Origin: Fredinandcohnia humi
GTDB taxonomy: Bacteria; Bacillota; Bacilli; Bacillales; Bacillaceae_L
Length of the DNA stretch: 64,000 bases
Assembly (NCBI RefSeq): GCF_001439915.1
Contig: NZ_LMBW01000001.1
Location: 137,552-201,551, forward strand
Direction of reading: 5' to 3'
The notes below the pieces were generated by a model that was not told where the DNA came from, searched no databases, and saw nothing but the letters and a program-made list of their open reading frames with translations. The position numbers were made by a program, and so were the translations under genes. This document shows positions 50,160-60,881 of this stretch, one piece after another (the first letter of the stretch is position 1; every line of letters starts with the position of its first letter).

Positions 50160-50834
50160 ATGAACGGAGAATTGTTTTCTTTGAAAACAGAGCAGGTAAA
50201 GTCATTGCGAGATATTGTTCTTGAGTCCATTCGTGAAGCAATTATTTCAGGCCAATTTAAACCTGGGGATCATCTAAAAGAAAGGGAACTCTCTGAAAAA
50301 ATGGGGGTTAGTACAACTCCAATAAAAGAAGCGTTCCGAATGCTTAGTCAAGAGGGACTAGTTGAAACCATCCCTAGAAAAGGAACATATGTATCGAGTT
50401 TAGCTGAGGTTAACATTCAAGAAGTACAAATCTTAAGAGCCGGTGTAGAGGGGGTTTGTGCAAAACTTGCTGCAATGAAGCTCAATGAGATTCAAAAATC
50501 AGAATTAGAGCAACAAATGGAGAAAGTGGAGTACCTCTTGCAACAAAATGAAGTGGAGCGATTGGTTGAGGAAAACACGAAATTCCACGGAATGATCCGA
50601 AGCATTGCTGATAATCCGATGGTTTCACAAATACTAGATAGTATCTCAAGCTTTGATAAAGCATTTCGTAAAAGAGCCTTAAAGGAAAACGGAGAATTAG
50701 TATCTGGCTATTCAGAACATCGCAAAATTAGTCACGCGATTATTTCAAAGAACCCAGAATTAGCTGAACATCTTATGAAAGAACATATATTACGAACATT
50801 GAATGATGTTTTAAAAGGAACTACCGAAAAATAA
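50160..50834 (+). CDS. GntR-family (FCD/FadR subclass) transcriptional regulator, 224 aa
   Basis: The winged helix-turn-helix at residues 12-80 (V-L-E-S-I-R-E-A-I-I-S-G-Q-F-K-P-G-D-H-L-K-E-R-E-L-S-E-K-M-G-V-S-T-T-P-I-K-E-A-F-R) is canonical for GntR. It is followed by an all-helical FCD ligand domain with E-N-T-K-F-H and H-R-K-I metal/ligand-type histidines. FCD regulators often sense hexuronates, aldonates or other organic acids (UxuR, ExuR, LgoR). It is the first gene of the unit with the dehydratase-family enzyme, the aldehyde dehydrogenase and galactarate dehydratase. RBS TGGAGGTG. Its likely operator is TGATATATCA, found at three promoters. Repressor or activator cannot be told. Confidence 0.88.
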   Translation: MNGELFSLKTEQVKSLRDIVLESIREAIISGQFKPGDHLKERELSEKMGVSTTPIKEAFRMLSQEGLVETIPRKGTYVSSLAEVNIQEVQILRAGVEGVCAKLAAMKLNEIQKSELEQQMEKVEYLLQQNEVERLVEENTKFHGMIRSIADNPMVSQILDSISSFDKAFRKRALKENGELVSGYSEHRKISHAIISKNPELAEHLMKEHILRTLNDVLKGTTEK

Positions 50835-50856
50835 TAAGGTATTAAAGGAGGATAAG

Positions 50857-51777
50857 ATGAATTACGCTAACTGGAAAGAAAAATTTGAAACAATTTCCGG
50901 AATTACGATTACTCCATTTAAAAAAGATACGAGGGAAATCGATTGGGAAGGGGTAAAAGAGAACGTTGAATTTCTCATTCAAAGAGGTGTGAAGGTCATT
51001 GTTCCATGTGGGAATACGAGTGAATTCTATTCCCTTACAATTGAGGAAGCGAAAGAAGAGATTAAAAGGGTTGTAGAATACGTAAATGGAAGAGCTATTG
51101 TGTTAGCTGGTATTGGATATTCTGTCGAAACGGCGATTGAGATGGGAAATTACGCAAAAGCAGTTGGTGCAGATAGTGTTATGATTCATATGCCAATCCA
51201 TCCTTATATTACAAACGAAGGAGCCTATGAGTACTTTAAAGCGATTATTGAATGTATCGATTTACCATCTTGTATATATTTTAAGGATCCCAATTTAAGT
51301 GATGATGTTCTTGTCAAACTTGCCCCATTAGAAAAACTTGTCGCTGTTAAATATGCTGTAAACGACCTCCCTAGATTTACTCACACAGTTCAAACTGTAT
51401 CACCTGAACATCATATTGCCTGGATTTGCGGTACGGCTGAGAAATGGGCACCGTTTTACTTCAATGCTGGGGCAGTTGGTTTTACTTCAGGACTTGTAAA
51501 CCTTTTTCCTGAAAAATCATTTGAGTTATTAAATGCACTAAAATCAAAGAATGATGAGATTGTTTGGAAGGTATGGGAAGAGGTAGTACCTTTTGAAGAT
51601 TTACGTGCTAAATACAATAATGGAAACAATGTTGTTGTGATTAAAGAAGCAATGGAGCAAATCGGGCTAAATGCTGGGATTACGAGACAACCAGTTGCAG
51701 GTCTTAACGAAGCGGATCGAAAGGAATTAACAGAGCTTCTTGAGTCATGGGGATTTGCACCGAACCTCGTAAAATAA
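50857..51777 (+). CDS. DHDPS-superfamily dehydratase/decarboxylase (KdgD-like), 306 aa
   Basis: A class I aldolase-type (beta/alpha)8 barrel of the dihydrodipicolinate synthase family. The carboxylate-binding loop is [12 protein letters not shown] and the Schiff-base lysine lies in [10 protein letters not shown] (about residue 168). A Tyr upstream (C-I-Y-F-K-D-P) fits the catalytic Tyr. KdgD (5-dehydro-4-deoxyglucarate dehydratase) removes water and CO2 to give 2-oxoglutarate semialdehyde; its place between gntR and a semialdehyde dehydrogenase, with a galactarate dehydratase further on, supports that reaction. The stereochemistry of the natural substrate is discussed in the findings. RBS AAAGGAGG; 22 bases after gntR. 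Confidence 0.8.
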   Translation: MNYANWKEKFETISGITITPFKKDTREIDWEGVKENVEFLIQRGVKVIVPCGNTSEFYSLTIEEAKEEIKRVVEYVNGRAIVLAGIGYSVETAIEMGNYAKAVGADSVMIHMPIHPYITNEGAYEYFKAIIECIDLPSCIYFKDPNLSDDVLVKLAPLEKLVAVKYAVNDLPRFTHTVQTVSPEHHIAWICGTAEKWAPFYFNAGAVGFTSGLVNLFPEKSFELLNALKSKNDEIVWKVWEEVVPFEDLRAKYNNGNNVVVIKEAMEQIGLNAGITRQPVAGLNEADRKELTELLESWGFAPNLVK

Positions 51778-51791
51778 GAAAGGGGAATAAA

Positions 51792-53246
51792 ATGAGTCAA
51801 GTCTTTGAAAATTTCATTAATGGTCATTGGAGTCAATCAAGTAATGGTGAGTTATTAGAAAGTAAAAATCCTGCCAATTTTACTGAAGTTGTAGGGAAAT
51901 TTCCTAGTTCAACCACAGGAGATGTCGACCAAGCTGTTGATGCAGCAAAGGGAGCTTTATCAAATTGGAGGAATCTATCGGCTTTAGAGAGAGGAAGCTA
52001 TCTTCATAAGACAGCTGATATTTTGGAAAAGAAATTGGGTGATATAGCGAAAACAGCAACACTTGAGATGGGAAAAACCTTAGCAGAAACAAAGGGAGAA
52101 GTTACAAGGGCTGTTCAAATATTACGGTACTACGCACAGGAAGGCTATCGTAAAGTTGGTGACAATATTCCATCCGGCGGAAATAAAAATTTATTATTTA
52201 CAACACGTGTACCTGTTGGGGTCGTTGGAATCATTTCACCTTGGAATTTCCCAATTGCAATCCCGATGTGGAAAATGGCTCCTGCTTTGGTGTATGGAAA
52301 TACGATCGTCTTAAAGCCAGCCTCTGAAACATCGATTACAGCAATTAAACTGATCGAAGCATTTGCTGAAGCAGAGTTTCCAAAAGGTGTCATTAATATT
52401 GTAACAGGAAAAGGTTCAGTTGTCGGAGATCATTTAATCAATCACCCTCATGTGAATGCCATAAGTTTTACAGGCTCAAATGAGGTTGGTAAAGTCGTCG
52501 CATTGAGTTGTGTAGAGCGCGGGGCAAAGTACCAGTTGGAAATGGGCGGGAAAAACCCAGCTATTATTCTAGATGATGCAGACTTAGAACTTGCTGCTGA
52601 ATTGACAGTAAGCGGTGCCATGAAACATACCGGACAAAAATGTACAGCGACTAGCCGAGCTTTTGTTCATGAAGCTGTCTATGAGGAATTTAAATCTAGG
52701 GTCCTTGAAAAAGTAGCTGCCATAAAAATTGGTTCTGGTTTAGAGGATTCTACATATATGGGTCCTTTAGCATCAAACTCTCAACTAGAAACTGTCCTAC
52801 ATTATTTAGAAGTAGGAAAAAAATCAGGAGCAACACTTCTTGCGGGGGGGAAGGTCCCAGAAGGTAATGAATATAAAAATGGGTATTATGTGGAACCTAC
52901 CGTGTTTGAAAATGTCGACCACAAAAGTGCAATCGCACAAGACGAGATTTTCGGTCCTGTTTTATGTTTATTTAAGGTTGATAGTTTGCAGGAGGCGCTT
53001 GAAAAAGCAAATGATAGTAAGTTTGGCTTATCTGCCTCATTATTTACAAGAGATATTGGTAACGCATTCACGTATATAAACGAAATTGATGCTGGCTTAA
53101 TCAAAGTAAACGGTGAGAGTGCTGGAGTTGAATTACAGGCGCCGTTTGGTGGAATGAAGCAATCTAGTTCCCATTCTAGAGAGCAAGGTGAGGCTGCAAA
53201 GGAATTTTTCACCTCAATCAAAACAGTAACAATTACACCAGCATAA
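51792..53246 (+). CDS. Aldehyde dehydrogenase, probable 2-oxoglutarate semialdehyde dehydrogenase
   Basis: A 484-residue NAD(P)-dependent aldehyde dehydrogenase: [11 protein letters not shown] (cofactor), F-T-G-S-N-E-V-G (GxxxxG), the general-base Glu in L-E-M-G-G-K-N-P and the nucleophilic Cys in [11 protein letters not shown]. Gene context (KdgD-like enzyme upstream, galactarate dehydratase downstream) points to oxidation of 2-oxoglutarate semialdehyde to 2-oxoglutarate. The ATG at 51792 follows AAGAAAGGGG; the longer frame starting at 51747 overlaps the upstream gene and is trimmed. It is 14 bases from the preceding stop, so co-transcribed. Confidence 0.88.
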   Translation: MSQVFENFINGHWSQSSNGELLESKNPANFTEVVGKFPSSTTGDVDQAVDAAKGALSNWRNLSALERGSYLHKTADILEKKLGDIAKTATLEMGKTLAETKGEVTRAVQILRYYAQEGYRKVGDNIPSGGNKNLLFTTRVPVGVVGIISPWNFPIAIPMWKMAPALVYGNTIVLKPASETSITAIKLIEAFAEAEFPKGVINIVTGKGSVVGDHLINHPHVNAISFTGSNEVGKVVALSCVERGAKYQLEMGGKNPAIILDDADLELAAELTVSGAMKHTGQKCTATSRAFVHEAVYEEFKSRVLEKVAAIKIGSGLEDSTYMGPLASNSQLETVLHYLEVGKKSGATLLAGGKVPEGNEYKNGYYVEPTVFENVDHKSAIAQDEIFGPVLCLFKVDSLQEALEKANDSKFGLSASLFTRDIGNAFTYINEIDAGLIKVNGESAGVELQAPFGGMKQSSSHSREQGEAAKEFFTSIKTVTITPA

Positions 53247-53291
53247 ACATATCCGGTAACTATAAAAATAAAAGAGTAGGGATGAAAGTAA

Positions 53292-54516
<1,225 letters not shown>

Positions 54517-54551
54517 AAGCCAAAATATTTGTTTGATTATGAAATTCTTGA

Positions 54552-54579
54552 AGAGGTTGCATTTTGCAACCTCTTTTTT
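54552..54579 (+). terminator. Terminator of the galactarate operon
   Basis: Stem AGAGGTTGCA / TGCAACCTCT around a short TTT loop, then TTTTT. Confidence 0.85.
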
Positions 54580-54954
54580 GTGCGAGGGGAAAGTCGCACT
54601 ATTGCTTGATAGAAGGATTATAACGTGTGTCTTAGGAAAATCAAATGTAAAAAAACTAATCGTATACCTGGAAAAATAATTAGAAATGATTGAACTAAAG
54701 ACGAGCGGTATTATGAGAAACTTTCCCCGCCGTGCGAAGGAGAGGAACAGAAGGAGCTGACTTCTAATAAAATAATAGACTCATCTCTACTATTCCTATA
54801 GTAGCCTTGTGGAAGGTTTTCCTACATTATTGTAACTTTCTTAGTAAATAATTTATCCTATAATAATATTTTTAACCTATAAATAGGTAATCAATTTCTT
54901 ACAATCCAATCTCGTAAACGTTGATAAACCCTAGTATAATAAGAGTAACTAAGA
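54580..54954. other. Long upstream region of the first rightward binding-protein gene
   Basis: No gene is evident. It holds the end of a stretch related to 47021-47070 (see findings), a 14-base palindrome ACCTAT-AA-ATAGGT (54875-54888), a weak cre-like sequence (54913-54926, two mismatches) and a -10 box TATAAT (54935-54940) without a good -35 box, which suggests an activator-dependent promoter. Confidence 0.5.
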
Positions 54955-54976
54955 TTTTGATTATTTACGGAACTTT
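54955..54976. promoter_or_regulatory. Shared promoter-proximal motif TTTGATTATTTACG, copy 1
   Basis: TTTTGATTATTTACGGAAC lies about 55 bases ahead of the binding-protein start. Near-identical sequences occur at 56704-56716 (TTTGATTATTCAC) and 59705-59720 (TTTGATTATTTACGAA), each upstream of a transport gene. Confidence 0.45.
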
Positions 54977-55030
54977 AAAAGAGAACTAGATTAGGAGGTA
55001 ATAAAGAATAATTATTGGAGGTATTTAGTT

Positions 55031-56539
55031 TTGAAGAATAATAAAAAGAAACTTTTAGGTATGTCCCTTGCCTTCATGCTTGGAGCTGGCGCTTTAGCTG
55101 GTTGTGCAAGCTCAGATGCATCAGGAAAAAATGAATCAAATGGAAAAACTAGCTTTACGATTATGGCAAATCTTTATACGCCGGAGGTTCCATCCGATAA
55201 AGTCGAAAAGCTCCTTGAAGAAAAGACTGGAGTTAATTTAGAGATTCAATGGACACCGGATACGAGCTATGAGGAAAAATTAAACACGGCATTTGCTACA
55301 GAAACCTTACCAGAAGCAGTTTTCCTAAAAAACCAAACAACTTTTGTACAATTTAAAGAGGCCATCCGTGATGGTCAGTTCTGGGAAATTGGCCCCTATT
55401 TAAGTGAATTTCCTAACCTAAGTAAGCTAAATGAACAAATTCTAGAAAACACAGCAGTTGACGGTAAAATTTATTCCTTATACCAAGGTAGACCATTATC
55501 TCGCCAAGGGATCATTTACCGTAAGGATTGGGCAGATCATTTAGGCCTTGAGGCTCCAAAATCAATCGATGATGTGTACGAAATGGCTAGAGCATTCACA
55601 GAAGATGATCCAGATGGAAACGGCAAGAATGACACATTTGGAATCACAGACCGTGCAGACCTCGCCTATGGTGCATTCAAAACGGTAGCATCATGGTTTG
55701 AAACGCCAAATGGATGGGGGGAAAAAGATGGACAACTCCTTCCCGAGTTTATGTTTAAAGAATATATAGACACAATGGATTATATGAAAAAGCTGCGCGA
55801 TAAGGGCTATATCAACCAGGACTTCCCGGTAACAAGTAAAGAAGATCAACAAGCATTCTTTAAAAATGGCACTGCCGGTATGTATATTGGCTCAATGGCC
55901 GATGTAGTCAGTATTCATAAGGATGCTGAAGCACTTAATCCGGATATCGAGTTTGATGTTCAAAATAAAATTGTCGGTCCGAACGGTGAATATGGAATTT
56001 GGGCAATCCCAGGTTACGGTAATCTCGTATTATTCCCTAAATATGCGGTTAAATCTGAAGAACAATTAAAAGAGATTCTTGGTTTCTTTGATAAACTAGC
56101 ATCTCCAGAAATAGCGAACTTAATTTTCTGGGGAATTGAAGGCGAACATTATACAGTCCAAGAGGATAGAGCACTAGCTTCAGATGACACTGATCTAACA
56201 ACTAGAGAGGTAAAACCGTATCAGTCATTGGAAATCGGTGAACCTAAGACAAACGGAAGATATGAAGGGGTATTTACATTACCTGCTAAAGAAAAAGCAG
56301 AAAAATTAATTGAAGACAATGAAAATTATTTAATTAATGACCCAACGATTCCACTTGATTCTGCGACATTCGCGGAAAGAGGCGAACTCTTAAATCAAAA
56401 GATAAATGATGCAACCTATCAGTATATTCTCGGCGACCTTGATAAGGCTGGCTTTGAAAAAGCAATAGCAGATTGGAAAAAATCTGGTGGTGACAATGTA
56501 ATTAAAGAATTTAATGAAGCATATCAGAACATGAAATAA
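55031..56539 (+). CDS. Sugar ABC importer lipoprotein (YtcQ-like), 502 aa
   Basis: Family 1 solute-binding protein with a lipoprotein signal (L-A-G-C, Cys25), the calcium-loop signature D-P-D-G-N-G-K-N-D-T-F-G-I-T-D-R and L-Y-Q-G-R-P-L-S-R-Q-G-I-I-Y-R. It is highly similar to its tandem neighbour at 56778; long blocks such as the segment around residues 75-110 are almost identical. The start is TTG, with TTGGAGG about 10 bases upstream. It probably delivers oligogalacturonides to the permeases at 59858 and 60882. A hairpin at 56554 separates it from the second copy. The transported sugar is inferred from context only. Confidence 0.88.
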   Translation: MKNNKKKLLGMSLAFMLGAGALAGCASSDASGKNESNGKTSFTIMANLYTPEVPSDKVEKLLEEKTGVNLEIQWTPDTSYEEKLNTAFATETLPEAVFLKNQTTFVQFKEAIRDGQFWEIGPYLSEFPNLSKLNEQILENTAVDGKIYSLYQGRPLSRQGIIYRKDWADHLGLEAPKSIDDVYEMARAFTEDDPDGNGKNDTFGITDRADLAYGAFKTVASWFETPNGWGEKDGQLLPEFMFKEYIDTMDYMKKLRDKGYINQDFPVTSKEDQQAFFKNGTAGMYIGSMADVVSIHKDAEALNPDIEFDVQNKIVGPNGEYGIWAIPGYGNLVLFPKYAVKSEEQLKEILGFFDKLASPEIANLIFWGIEGEHYTVQEDRALASDDTDLTTREVKPYQSLEIGEPKTNGRYEGVFTLPAKEKAEKLIEDNENYLINDPTIPLDSATFAERGELLNQKINDATYQYILGDLDKAGFEKAIADWKKSGGDNVIKEFNEAYQNMK

Positions 56540-56553
56540 GTACCACCCTATTT

Positions 56554-56590
56554 AAATGAGTGAAGGCATAAAAAAAGCCTTCACTCATTT
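56554..56590 (+). terminator. Hairpin after the first tandem binding-protein gene
   Basis: Perfect 14-base stem AAATGAGTGAAGGC / GCCTTCACTCATTT with a 9-base loop, not followed by a T run. It may be a partial terminator or an mRNA 3'-end stabiliser. Confidence 0.6.
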
Positions 56591-56703
56591 GTTGATTGTC
56601 CACCTTACTAAAATTAGCAACCCATTGTAAAGATGATAATCATTTTCTTATAATCACTGTTGAGAGTGCTTTCAAACCCTTGTTTTGCAGGGATATGTGA
56701 GAA

Positions 56704-56716
56704 TTTGATTATTCAC
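56704..56716. promoter_or_regulatory. Shared promoter-proximal motif, copy 2
   Basis: TTTGATTATTCAC, 61 bases before the start codon of the second binding protein. A TATAAT (56650-56655) and the cre-like TGAGAGTGCTTTCA (56661-56674, two mismatches) lie just upstream. Confidence 0.4.
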
Positions 56717-56777
56717 AACATCATAGCATGGAGATAAATTTAAAGTGCACCACAAAAAATAAATAGGGGGAATTACT

Positions 56778-58304
56778 TTGAAAAAAAGGAAGAAGTTTTT
56801 AGGCCTATCTCTTGCTTTAATGTTAGGGGTTGGCGGATTGGCTGCTTGTTCAAATGAAAGCGCTTCAGGAGTTAAGGGTTCTGATAAGCCAAAAGAACAA
56901 AAAGAGGAGAAAGTTAGCTTCACAATTATGGCTAACCTTCATACACCTGAAGTTCCATCTGACAAAATTGAAAAGCTGTTAGAGGAAAAAACAGGTGTTG
57001 ATCTAAAGATTCAGTGGACTCCAGATACGAGCTACGAGGAAAAACTGAATACAGCATTTGCAACAGAAACTTTACCAGAAGCAGTATTCTTGAAAAACCA
57101 AACAACATTTATCCAATTTAAAGAAGCAATTCGCGATGGACAGTTCTGGGAAATCGGGCCTTATTTGGACGAGTTTCCAAACTTAAGCAAATTGAATGAG
57201 CAAATCTTAGCAAACACAGCAGTTGATGGTAAAATTTATTCCTTATACCAAGGAAGACCATTATCTCGTCAAGGTTTAATCTATCGAGTGGACTGGGCTG
57301 AAAAATTAGGCTTAGGCACACCTGAAACGACTGAAGATATTTACGCAATGGCAAAAGCATTTACAGAACAAGATCCAGATGGAAACGGAAAAAATGACAC
57401 ATTTGGTCTTACTGACCGCGCCGATTTAGCTTATGGTGCATTTGATACAGTTGCATCATGGTTTGGAGCTCCAAATCAATGGGGTGAGAAAGGCGGAGAA
57501 TTACAACCAAGATTTATGTTTGATGAATTTTACGACACAATGGATTACTTTAAAGAGCTACGTGACAATGGATATATTAACCAAGACTTCCCAGTAACTA
57601 GTAAAGAAGATCAACAAGCATTCTTTAAAAATGGTACTGCTGGAATGTATATCGGTTCAATGGCTGACGTTGTTAGTCTTCATAAGGATGCAGTTGCATT
57701 AAACCCTGACATTCAATATGATGTGCACAATAATATTCATGGTCCAGATAGCGAATTCGGCGTATGGGCAATACCTGGTTACGGAAACGTTGTATTATTC
57801 CCGAAATCAGCTGTAAAAGATGAGGCACAGTTAAAAGGAATCCTTGGTTTCTTTGATAAATTAATGACTCCTGAGCTTTCTAACCTTATTTTCTGGGGTA
57901 TAGAAGGAGAGCACTATGAAGTACAAGATGGAAGAGCTCTAGCATCAGAGGACCAAGATTTAACAAACCGCGATGTGAAGCCATATCAAGCGCTTGAAAT
58001 TGGTGAAATCAAAACAAATGGCAGATATGATGGAGTATTTACATTACCGGCTAAGGAAAAGGCAGAAGAATTAATTCTTGATAATGAAAACTACCTAATT
58101 CATGACCCGACAGTTGCACTTGATTCTGCAACTTTCGCAGAAAAAGGAGAACTACTTAGCCAAAAAATCACAGATGCAACTTATCAATATATCTTAGGAG
58201 ATCTTGATAAGGCAGGCTTTGAAAAAGTGATTAATGAATGGAAGAAGTCTGGTGGAGACGATGTAATTAAGGAATTTAACGAGTCTTTTAAGAAGTCTAA
58301 ATAA
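56778..58304 (+). CDS. Sugar ABC importer lipoprotein, tandem paralogue, 508 aa
   Basis: A close paralogue of the preceding gene, with a lipoprotein signal (L-A-A-C, Cys24), the calcium loop D-P-D-G-N-G-K-N-D-T-F-G-L-T-D-R and the same L-Y-Q-G-R-P-L-S-R-Q-G-L-I-Y-R block. Differences concentrate in the region of residues 165-240 and near the C-terminus, so the two may bind different oligomers. The start is TTG, with AGGGGGAA about 7 bases upstream. It has its own leader with motif copy 2 and a strong terminator. Confidence 0.88.
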   Translation: MKKRKKFLGLSLALMLGVGGLAACSNESASGVKGSDKPKEQKEEKVSFTIMANLHTPEVPSDKIEKLLEEKTGVDLKIQWTPDTSYEEKLNTAFATETLPEAVFLKNQTTFIQFKEAIRDGQFWEIGPYLDEFPNLSKLNEQILANTAVDGKIYSLYQGRPLSRQGLIYRVDWAEKLGLGTPETTEDIYAMAKAFTEQDPDGNGKNDTFGLTDRADLAYGAFDTVASWFGAPNQWGEKGGELQPRFMFDEFYDTMDYFKELRDNGYINQDFPVTSKEDQQAFFKNGTAGMYIGSMADVVSLHKDAVALNPDIQYDVHNNIHGPDSEFGVWAIPGYGNVVLFPKSAVKDEAQLKGILGFFDKLMTPELSNLIFWGIEGEHYEVQDGRALASEDQDLTNRDVKPYQALEIGEIKTNGRYDGVFTLPAKEKAEELILDNENYLIHDPTVALDSATFAEKGELLSQKITDATYQYILGDLDKAGFEKVINEWKKSGGDDVIKEFNESFKKSK

Positions 58305-58325
58305 TCCATCAAACTTTTAATCTGT

Positions 58326-58364
58326 AAAATAAAAGGCTGTGAAATACAGCCTTTTATTTTATTA
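58326..58364 (+). terminator. Terminator of the second binding-protein gene
   Basis: Perfect 15-base stem AAAATAAAAGGCTGT / ACAGCCTTTTATTTT with a 5-base loop, then ATT. Confidence 0.85.
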
Positions 58365-58412
58365 CGATCTGCAGAAATTTACAAAATGTAATTCAGGGAT
58401 GTGAACAACTAT

Positions 58413-59657
58413 ATGTTCCGTATTGAAAAAGCAAGGAGATTAAATCAGCAAGCCGTCATTTCCCTTGTAAATCATGGTATTTATCAATTTGGAAATGCAA
58501 TGTCGCTAATTTTTCTCAATATTTATTTATGGAGATTAACCAACAGCCTATTTATAAATGCTGTTTTCAATTTAGTAGCACTCCTTGCCCAGGCTGTCAC
58601 AACATTCTCGATTGGTAAATTTGCAAAGCGGAAAGGAAAGTTGCTCGCATATCGGTTAGGGATCTTTATTACGGCCTTCTTTTATCTTTTTATTTTAATT
58701 GCCGAAGAAAAAATAGTGACGTTCTATCTTGGATTTGCCATTATGAAAGGTTTTTCACAAGCCTTATATTGGTTGGGATATTTCACAATTGTCCATGAAG
58801 TTTCGACAGATCAAAATCGACTTCGGGTTTTAGGGTTAAATACGATTGTAATGAATGGGACAAATCTTTCTGGACCGGCAATTGCTGGATTTATCATCGG
58901 ATTATACTCAGGATTCCAAGGTTATATGATTGTTTTCGGAGCAGCGTTTGTGATGTTTGCAATCGCAGCAGTTGGAAGCATGAAGTTGAAAAAAGAGGAA
59001 AATCATCATACAACCTACTATATGAAGTATCTTCCTTTACTTATAAAAAGAGACCCAGGCTTTAAGAAATCTTTATTCGGATGGTTTATTTTAGGATTTC
59101 CACACGGAATTTTATCCTTTATTCCGGCTATTCTGTTATACGAGATTTTTCTAAAAGAACAAACGGTGGCCTATTTAAATATTGTTTTCCTATCGTTATC
59201 GATTATATCAAGCTATCTAATTTCACGGTTTGCCCAGTCTAAAGGAACCGTAAAATATTTACTACTATCGGCAGCAGGCTTCACATTATCAACTGTATTT
59301 TTACTAACGGATTTATCAGCGTTAACAGTCATTTTGTTTATGTCCGTTTATTCCATTTTTAAGCCTTTGCAGGGGAATGCATATGAAGCATTTTACTATA
59401 ACATGATCGGACAGCTTCCATTAAGATCGAATTTCAGGACAGAAGCAGTTGTTTTACGGGAAACGATTATTAATTTAGGAAGAGCTTTTGGGATAATCAT
59501 TTTCTTAGCTTTCGTTAATGGCATTGAAGCAGACAGTATTCCGTACGTGCTTTTTGCATTAGCGGTCGTGCAATGGTTTATCCCGTATATGGTTACTAAT
59601 AAACAAGCAGTTATCACGAAAAATAGAAGTAGTCGGTATAATCATAATCTAAGATAA
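58413..59657 (+). CDS. Major facilitator superfamily transporter, 414 aa
   Basis: About 12 hydrophobic segments in two halves, separated by a charged loop near residue 190 (K-L-K-K-E-E-N-H-H-T-T-Y). Motif A-like G-K-F-A-K-R-K-G-K follows the second segment, as in MFS carriers. Substrate unknown; location inside the pectin island suggests uronate or oligo-uronide uptake or efflux. The ATG at 58413 is preferred: GATGTGA pairs with 16S rRNA 8 bases upstream, whereas the GTG at 58401 lies within that sequence. It has no terminator before the next leader. Confidence 0.78.
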   Translation: MFRIEKARRLNQQAVISLVNHGIYQFGNAMSLIFLNIYLWRLTNSLFINAVFNLVALLAQAVTTFSIGKFAKRKGKLLAYRLGIFITAFFYLFILIAEEKIVTFYLGFAIMKGFSQALYWLGYFTIVHEVSTDQNRLRVLGLNTIVMNGTNLSGPAIAGFIIGLYSGFQGYMIVFGAAFVMFAIAAVGSMKLKKEENHHTTYYMKYLPLLIKRDPGFKKSLFGWFILGFPHGILSFIPAILLYEIFLKEQTVAYLNIVFLSLSIISSYLISRFAQSKGTVKYLLLSAAGFTLSTVFLLTDLSALTVILFMSVYSIFKPLQGNAYEAFYYNMIGQLPLRSNFRTEAVVLRETIINLGRAFGIIIFLAFVNGIEADSIPYVLFALAVVQWFIPYMVTNKQAVITKNRSSRYNHNLR

Positions 59658-59704
59658 GCCATCAAAGACTAGTAAAAGATCACAATCCACTGGGTATATG
59701 AAAC

Positions 59705-59720
59705 TTTGATTATTTACGAA
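59705..59720. promoter_or_regulatory. Shared promoter-proximal motif, copy 3
   Basis: TTTGATTATTTACGAA, 138 bases before the first permease gene; a TATATG that may be a -10 box ends 5 bases earlier. It matches 54956-54971 at nearly all positions. Confidence 0.45.
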
Positions 59721-59857
59721 ATTAAAAAAAATTAACAAAATACAGGTATAAGGTTTGTTCCATATCGGTAACAAAAACAACTCCCAAAATACTAAGTAGA
59801 CAAACCTTAAAGCAAAAACATTCACGATTACGAATAAAAGATGAAGGGATGATGAGG

Positions 59858-60853
59858 GTGAAGTCGGAAACAGTTATTGAACAAAACGGCGGAACAGAAC
59901 TAACGACGCAACATACAGTTACTAGCAATGATCTGCAACGAAGCTTTAAAGCCGAAATAAAAAGACGCATATTCAAAAACAAATTTTTATATTTGATGAT
60001 CCTTCCGGGTTTGTTGTATTTACTTATTTATAAATACGTTCCAATGTTAGGTCTAGTGATTTCCTTTCAAAATTACAAACCATACCAAGGGATTATGGGG
60101 AGTACTTGGGTAGGATTTGACCATTTTATCCGGTTATTTTCAGATTCAGATTTTTGGATGATTTTTAAGAATACACTTGTTCTTTTTGGATTGCATATTT
60201 TTATAGCGTTTCCAATTCCAATCATATTGGCATTAATGCTAAATGAAGCAAAAAATCTTTTCTTTAAAAGAACAATTCAGTCACTTATCTATATTCCACA
60301 TTTTATGAGCTGGGTGATCATTGTTTCGATTAGCTTTGTTCTATTAACAATGGATGGTGGATTAATTAATGAATTATTAGTAAGTCTTGGATTAAGTAAG
60401 GTTAACTTCTTAATGAATAATGATTGGTTTAGACCCATTTATATTATCCAGGTTGTGTGGCAAAGTGCTGGTTGGGGAACAATCATTTACCTGGCTGCAA
60501 TTTCTGGGGTGGATCCAGGTTTATACGAAGCTGCGAAAATGGATGGTGCAAGTAAATTACGTCAAATTTGGCATATTACATTACCAGCAATCCGACCAGT
60601 TATCATTGTGCTCCTTATCCTGAAAATCGGGGATGTTCTAGAGCTTGGATTCGAGCACGTCTATCTATTATTAAATGCTTCAAACCGCAGCGTTGCTGAA
60701 ATTTTTGATACGTATGTATATGTAACCGGGTTGTTACAAGGTCAATACAGCTACAGTACCGCAGTCGGGCTATTTAAAGGACTTGTTGGTTTAATCCTAG
60801 TTGTCTTTGCAAACAAAATGGCAAAGAAATTCGGAGAAGAAGGTATCTATTAA
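59858..60853 (+). CDS. Sugar ABC importer permease, LplB/YteP-like, 331 aa
   Basis: CUT1-type permease with six hydrophobic segments. It has L-Y-L-M-I-L-P-G-L-L-Y-L-L-I-Y-K-Y-V-P-M-L-G near the N-terminus and the ATPase-docking EAA loop E-A-A-K-M-D-G-A-S-K-L-R-Q-I-W-H-I-T-L-P. It is similar to B. subtilis LplB/YteP. It forms a heterodimer with the next gene (28-base gap). Three in-frame starts (ATG 59849, ATG 59852, GTG 59858) exist; AAGGG at 59844-59848 is only well spaced for the GTG, so that is listed with reservation. No ATPase gene is nearby; MsmX is the likely energy source. Confidence 0.88.
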   Translation: MKSETVIEQNGGTELTTQHTVTSNDLQRSFKAEIKRRIFKNKFLYLMILPGLLYLLIYKYVPMLGLVISFQNYKPYQGIMGSTWVGFDHFIRLFSDSDFWMIFKNTLVLFGLHIFIAFPIPIILALMLNEAKNLFFKRTIQSLIYIPHFMSWVIIVSISFVLLTMDGGLINELLVSLGLSKVNFLMNNDWFRPIYIIQVVWQSAGWGTIIYLAAISGVDPGLYEAAKMDGASKLRQIWHITLPAIRPVIIVLLILKIGDVLELGFEHVYLLLNASNRSVAEIFDTYVYVTGLLQGQYSYSTAVGLFKGLVGLILVVFANKMAKKFGEEGIY

Positions 60854-60881
60854 GACATAAGTCAGGAGAAGGAGTGAGAGC

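Noticed and set aside
54690-54780. Possible short peptide gene (M-R-N-F-P-R-R ...)
   Set aside because: Only 15 codons, no convincing RBS, and unusual composition compared with the surroundings; could be a gene remnant but cannot be supported.
54913-54926. cre site upstream of the first tandem binding protein
   Set aside because: Two mismatches to the consensus, including one in the conserved outer bases; kept only as a remark. The similar TGAGAGTGCTTTCA at 56661-56674 also has two mismatches.
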